This document shows, in pieces, positions 61,294 to 64,000 of a stretch of 64,000 bases of DNA (position 1 is its first letter; each line of letters starts with the position of its first letter). This stretch comes from DASYPQ01 sp041488095 (GTDB taxonomy: Bacteria; Planctomycetota; UBA1135; GCA-002686595), in the NCBI GenBank assembly GCA_041488095.1, contig JBGPOP010000008.1, forward strand, positions 1 to 64,000, in the 5' to 3' direction. Both the position numbers and the translations under genes were made by a program. Below the pieces are notes generated by a model. It ran no database searches and was not told the DNA's origin. It was given only the letters and a program-made list of their open reading frames with translations.

Positions 61294-62571
61294 ATGCTCT
61301 GGCAGCATCCCGACCACCCGGGCGCGGGGGTGCGCCTCGCCTACTGCCTCAACGTCCATCCGGCGGAGGACCTCGAGCAGACGCTCGCGGGGATGCGCGC
61401 GATCACGCTGCCGCTGCGCGACCGCCTGGCGCGGAACGGCGAGCTCTTCGGCGCGGGGCTCTACCTCCCGGCCGCGCTCTCGCGGCACCTCGCGAGCGAG
61501 TCGGGCGCGCGCGACCTCGAGCGCCTGGCAGGCTTCCTCGCCGACAGCGGACTCGACCCGTTCACGTACAACGCCTTCCCGGCCGGCGGATTCCACGAGA
61601 GCGGCCTGAAGGCCGGTGTGTTCCGTCCGACGTGGATGGAGGAGGAGCGCGTGCGCTTCACGCTCGACGTGGCCCGGATCGCCGCGCGCCTCGCCCGCGC
61701 CGTCGGCGGGCCCGCGCGCTCGCACGTCTCGATCAGCACCCACACCGGCGCCTTCGGGGCCTCCGTGAAGGGCGAGGCCGACGAGCGGGAGTGCCAGCGC
61801 AATCTCGCGCGAGCGGCGGCGGGGCTCGGCCGCATCGAGGAGCAGAGCGGGGTGCGGATCGTGCTGTCGCTGGAAGCCGAACCGCGCGCGATGAGCGGAG
61901 ACAACGCGTCGCTCGCGCGCTTCCTGGCGCGCCTCCCGGAGCTTTGCGGCGGGATCGCCGCGGCGGGGACGCTGGCCCGGCATCTGGGTTGCTGCCTGGA
62001 CGCCTGCCATTCCGCGGTCGAGTTCGAGGAGCCGGCCGAAGCCGTGGCGCTCGCGACTGGGCCGGGACCGCTGGGCAAGCTGCAGTTCTCGAGCGCGCTT
62101 GCGCTGGCCGAGCCGGCCAATAACGCGAAGGGCCGCGCGCAGCTCCTCTCCATGGATGAGCCGCGCTACCTGCACCAGGTGACCGGCCTCGTTCCGGGAA
62201 TCCGTTGCGAGGTCGCCGACCTTCCGGATCTGCGTGCGGAACTGAAGGGCCCCGGGGGGGACCGCTGGCTCGCTTGCCGGGAGTGGCGCTGCCACTTCCA
62301 CGTTCCGGTCGACCTCGGTTCGGTGGGGGATGGCGGTCTCTCGACCACCCGCGAGCACGCCGAGCGGATCCTCGCCGCGGCGCTCGCGAATCCGGAGCGC
62401 TGGGGTGTGGCCGAGCTGCACCTGGAGATCGAGACCTACACCTGGGACCTGCTGCCCGGTCCCGCGCGAGGCGCCGGCGCGCTGGTGGACGGGCTCCTGC
62501 GCGAGTACGCCCACGTGATCGGACTGCTCGAAGTCGCGGGCTGGCGCCGCGTCGAAGGTCGGATCCGTTGA
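61294..62571 (+). CDS. eboE: EboE-like TIM-barrel protein
   Basis: This 425-residue protein matches EboE of the ebo cluster, a xylose-isomerase-like TIM barrel. Segments include VRLAYCLNVHPAEDLEQTL, YNAFPAGGFH, RSHVSISTHTGAF, VLSLEAEPRAMSGDN, GCCLDACHSAVEFEEP and HFHVPVDLGSVGDGGLSTT, with conserved metal-type His/Glu/Asp residues. In ebo clusters it is linked to export or maturation of a metabolite, for example scytonemin in cyanobacteria. Here the other ebo genes are not seen. TTGACA for the next tRNA overlaps its stop. Confidence 0.85.
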   Translation: MLWQHPDHPGAGVRLAYCLNVHPAEDLEQTLAGMRAITLPLRDRLARNGELFGAGLYLPAALSRHLASESGARDLERLAGFLADSGLDPFTYNAFPAGGFHESGLKAGVFRPTWMEEERVRFTLDVARIAARLARAVGGPARSHVSISTHTGAFGASVKGEADERECQRNLARAAAGLGRIEEQSGVRIVLSLEAEPRAMSGDNASLARFLARLPELCGGIAAAGTLARHLGCCLDACHSAVEFEEPAEAVALATGPGPLGKLQFSSALALAEPANNAKGRAQLLSMDEPRYLHQVTGLVPGIRCEVADLPDLRAELKGPGGDRWLACREWRCHFHVPVDLGSVGDGGLSTTREHAERILAAALANPERWGVAELHLEIETYTWDLLPGPARGAGALVDGLLREYAHVIGLLEVAGWRRVEGRIR

Positions 62572-62596
62572 CAGCTGCGCGGCGCGCCCCTATCGT
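62568..62596 (+). promoter_or_regulatory. Promoter of tRNA-Glu
   Basis: TTGACA (62568-62573, perfect), a 17-base spacer and TATCGT (62591-62596). The -35 overlaps the eboE stop codon. Transcription would start about 37 bases before the tRNA. Confidence 0.65.
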
Positions 62597-62639
62597 TCCG
62601 CCTCCCCGAGCCCGCCCCGAGGGCCGGGTCGCCGCACAC

Positions 62640-62717
62640 GGCCCCATCGTCTAGCCAGGCCTAGGACACCAGGTTTTCATCCTGGCGACAGGGGTTCAAA
62701 TCCCCTTGGGGTCACCA
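62640..62717 (+). tRNA. tRNA-Glu (anticodon TTC)
   Basis: Acceptor GGCCCCA/TGGGGTC, anticodon stem CCAGG/CCTGG with loop TTTTCAT (TTC), T-arm AGGGG/CCCCT and encoded CCA. The D-arm starts GTCTAG, as in other tRNA-Glu. Confidence 0.97.
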
Positions 62718-62744
62718 TCCACGCCCCTCCTCGCTCGATCGTCA

Positions 62745-62794
62745 CGCTTCCGTGTCGCGCTTCAGCACCATGCCGAGGGCGCGACACGGAAGCG
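62745..62794. terminator. Long inverted repeat between tRNA-Glu and the TSP3 gene
   Basis: Perfect 16-base arms CGCTTCCGTGTCGCGC and GCGCGACACGGAAGCG flank an 18-base loop. It lies between convergent genes and may terminate both. There is no T-tract. Confidence 0.5.
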
Positions 62795-62832
62795 ACTCGA
62801 GCCGACCTGTGCTCGGGAGCGGTCCATCCAAA

Positions 62833-64000
62833 TCACGGTTGCCAGGTGACCCGGTACCCGTTCGATGAGTTGAAGGTGCTCCCCATCGGACTCGGGCAGA
62901 AGGAGGGGTTCGGGTCGCGGTAGTAGGTCTGGTAGTACCGCGTCCCGCCAATCGGGATCGTGTCGCCGAGCGCGGCCGAGCGCGCCGAAACGGACGGATC
63001 GCCGCCCTGAGGAGCGGAGACGGTTCCGCCGCTGGCATTCCTCGAGTACAGACGCTTCAGAGTGCCGCCAGCGCATCGCAGGCCATCGCCGAAGAGCACC
63101 GGGGCGACCTCCAGGTTGCCCTGGAGGAAGATCGTGAAGGCCGTCGGACGCTCGCCCGCCGCCGTGAACACCAGAGTGTCGGCCGAAAGGTTCGGGTTCC
63201 CAGCCGTGGAGAGGAGGGCCCCGCCGGTCGCGCTCGAGTTGTTGCAGCCGTGCCCCGGCGCGCCGTTGTTGACGCACGGGCAGGCGACCGCGCTGCCGTC
63301 GCCGAAGCAGAAGGACGTCATGCTCTGCTCGCACTCGTCGGGAATGCCGTTGGCGTTGTAGTCGTGGCTCGTCCCCGAAGCGAGGTCGCAGGTATCCGGG
63401 ATGGAGTTGTGGTTGCAGTCCGGCGCCCCGGAGGCGATCGCGCAGGCGTCACCGACGCCGTCGTTGTTGCAGTCCTCCTGGCCGGGATTCGAGAGGTCCA
63501 CGCAGTTGTCGCAGGCGTCGCCCACGGAATCGCCGTCTAGATCCGACTGACCCGGGTTGAGGTCGCTGTCGCAGTTGTCGATGCAGTCGGCCACACCGTC
63601 GCCGTCCGTGTCGTTGTCGGGGATGCCGCACCCGCACTGTCCGGGAGCGATCTTGAGCGGATCGTACGGGCAGCCGTCGTCGCAGTTCGGCGTCCCGTCT
63701 CCGTCGCTGTCGACATCGGGCGTGCCGCAGCCGCAGACTCCCGGAGCGGTCTTCAGCGGATCGTTCGGGCAGCCGTCGTTGCAGTTCGGCGTCCCGTCTC
63801 CGTCGCTGTCGGTGTCCGGCACGCCACAGCCGCACACGCCAGGCGAAGTCTTCGTGGCATCGAAGGGGCAGCCGTCGCTCGTGTCGGGCACGCCATCGTT
63901 GTCGTCGTCGGGATCGCAGGCGTCTCCCATCGCGTCGCCGTCGTTGTTGGCCTGGTTGGCGTTGGGGACGAACTGGCAGTTGTCCGACGTGTCCGGCACG
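62833..64000 (-). CDS. Thrombospondin type 3 repeat protein (5' end outside window)
   Basis: About 388 C-terminal residues are visible; the frame is open to the window edge. It consists of calcium-binding thrombospondin type 3 repeats (DACDPDDDNDGVPDTSDGC), three 33-residue units with CGCG motifs (63580-63876), further Asp-rich loops (NSIPDTCDLAS, NGIPDECEQ), and a C-terminal module of about 170 residues (FCFGDGSAVACPCVNNGAPG, FGDGLRCAGGTLKRLYS, TRYYQTYYRDP, FCPSPMGSTFN) that I associate with planctomycete surface proteins. It is probably secreted or surface-attached; calcium binding is expected. Confidence 0.88.
   Translation of the reverse strand, partial: VPDTSDNCQFVPNANQANNDGDAMGDACDPDDDNDGVPDTSDGCPFDATKTSPGVCGCGVPDTDSDGDGTPNCNDGCPNDPLKTAPGVCGCGTPDVDSDGDGTPNCDDGCPYDPLKIAPGQCGCGIPDNDTDGDGVADCIDNCDSDLNPGQSDLDGDSVGDACDNCVDLSNPGQEDCNNDGVGDACAIASGAPDCNHNSIPDTCDLASGTSHDYNANGIPDECEQSMTSFCFGDGSAVACPCVNNGAPGHGCNNSSATGGALLSTAGNPNLSADTLVFTAAGERPTAFTIFLQGNLEVAPVLFGDGLRCAGGTLKRLYSRNASGGTVSAPQGGDPSVSARSAALGDTIPIGGTRYYQTYYRDPNPSFCPSPMGSTFNSSNGYRVTWQP
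63580..63876 (-). repeat. Three 99-base coding repeats
   Basis: Three tandem 33-residue units, each DGCPxDxxKxxPGxCGCGxPDxDxDGDGxxxC, with the three copies highly similar in DNA. They lie within the TSP3 protein gene and are a recent internal expansion. Confidence 0.85.

Noticed and set aside
63580..63876. Regular 99-base repeats resembling a CRISPR array
   Set aside because: The repeats are in frame, encode TSP3-like units and have no spacers or cas genes.

Overview
The window is about 70% GC and codes densely on both strands. It most likely comes from a Planctomycetota chromosome, probably one of the deep non-Pirellulales lineages known mainly from metagenomes. This is inferred from several features together: two groEL paralogues, lpxB (a lipid A outer membrane), very large secreted carboxypeptidase-regulatory-like proteins, an FG-GAP/ASPIC-UnbV lipoprotein, a thrombospondin type 3 repeat protein with a C-terminal module I associate with planctomycete genomes, and many genes without a Shine-Dalgarno site. 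No 16S rRNA gene is present to confirm it. I see no phage, integrase, transposase, CRISPR array or insertion sequence.

Layout. 1-6360: the 3' part of thiC, a DinB-like protein, a cyanophycinase-like protein and a DUF885 peptidase, a NUDIX hydrolase and an EamA transporter. 6394-9744: a large FG-GAP lipoprotein. 9870-12175: an SDR/FAD-oxidase pair resembling DprE2/DprE1. 12180-14667: an ApaH-like phosphatase, an AlbA_2 protein, a small membrane protein, and two very small genes converging on one hairpin. 14831-20405: an ABC export operon (an ATPase, two ABC-2 permeases, one fused to a CPBP protease) and a Tat-exported M24 peptidase. 20528-23435: signal peptidase I, a degenerate GGDEF protein and a MamK-type actin. 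23443-28648: a prenyltransferase-repeat protein, a TIGR04282 transferase, and the coupled set lpxB, ECF sigma factor, anti-sigma, YbjQ-like protein. 28716-35792: a TPR protein, a second ABC exporter, a RIO-like kinase, a lipoprotein and two coupled secreted metallopeptidases. 36035-42231: two tandem proteins of about 1000 residues with CarboxypepD_reg-like repeats. 42310-48792: a HAD phosphatase and a chaperone cluster (groEL, groEL, dnaJ, grpE, fmdB, in transcription order) without dnaK or groES. 49135-54909: an NPCBM protein, a receiver-GGDEF protein and the translation operon rpsB-tsf-pyrH-frr. 54996-55200: two tRNA-Lys genes. 55223-62571: a membrane protein, a NfeD/flotillin/Xaa-Pro aminopeptidase operon, an unknown exported protein, a Trm112-like protein and EboE. 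62640-64000: tRNA-Glu and the start-less TSP3 protein.

Regulation. Several sigma70-like promoters can be read directly. The clearest are TTGACA-17-TATCGT before tRNA-Glu, TTCACA-17-CATAAT before the second tRNA-Lys and TTGACT-16-TAGAAT before rpsB. Several genes have a -10-like hexamer only 6-10 bases before ATG and no ribosome binding site, which suggests leaderless mRNAs. Others have clear GGAGG sites. A 63-base nested palindrome lies in the groEL upstream region.

The most unusual items are the MamK-like actin with its degenerate GGDEF neighbour, the DprE1/DprE2-like pair, the ECF sigma module coupled to lpxB, the nested palindrome, and the composition break inside thiC.
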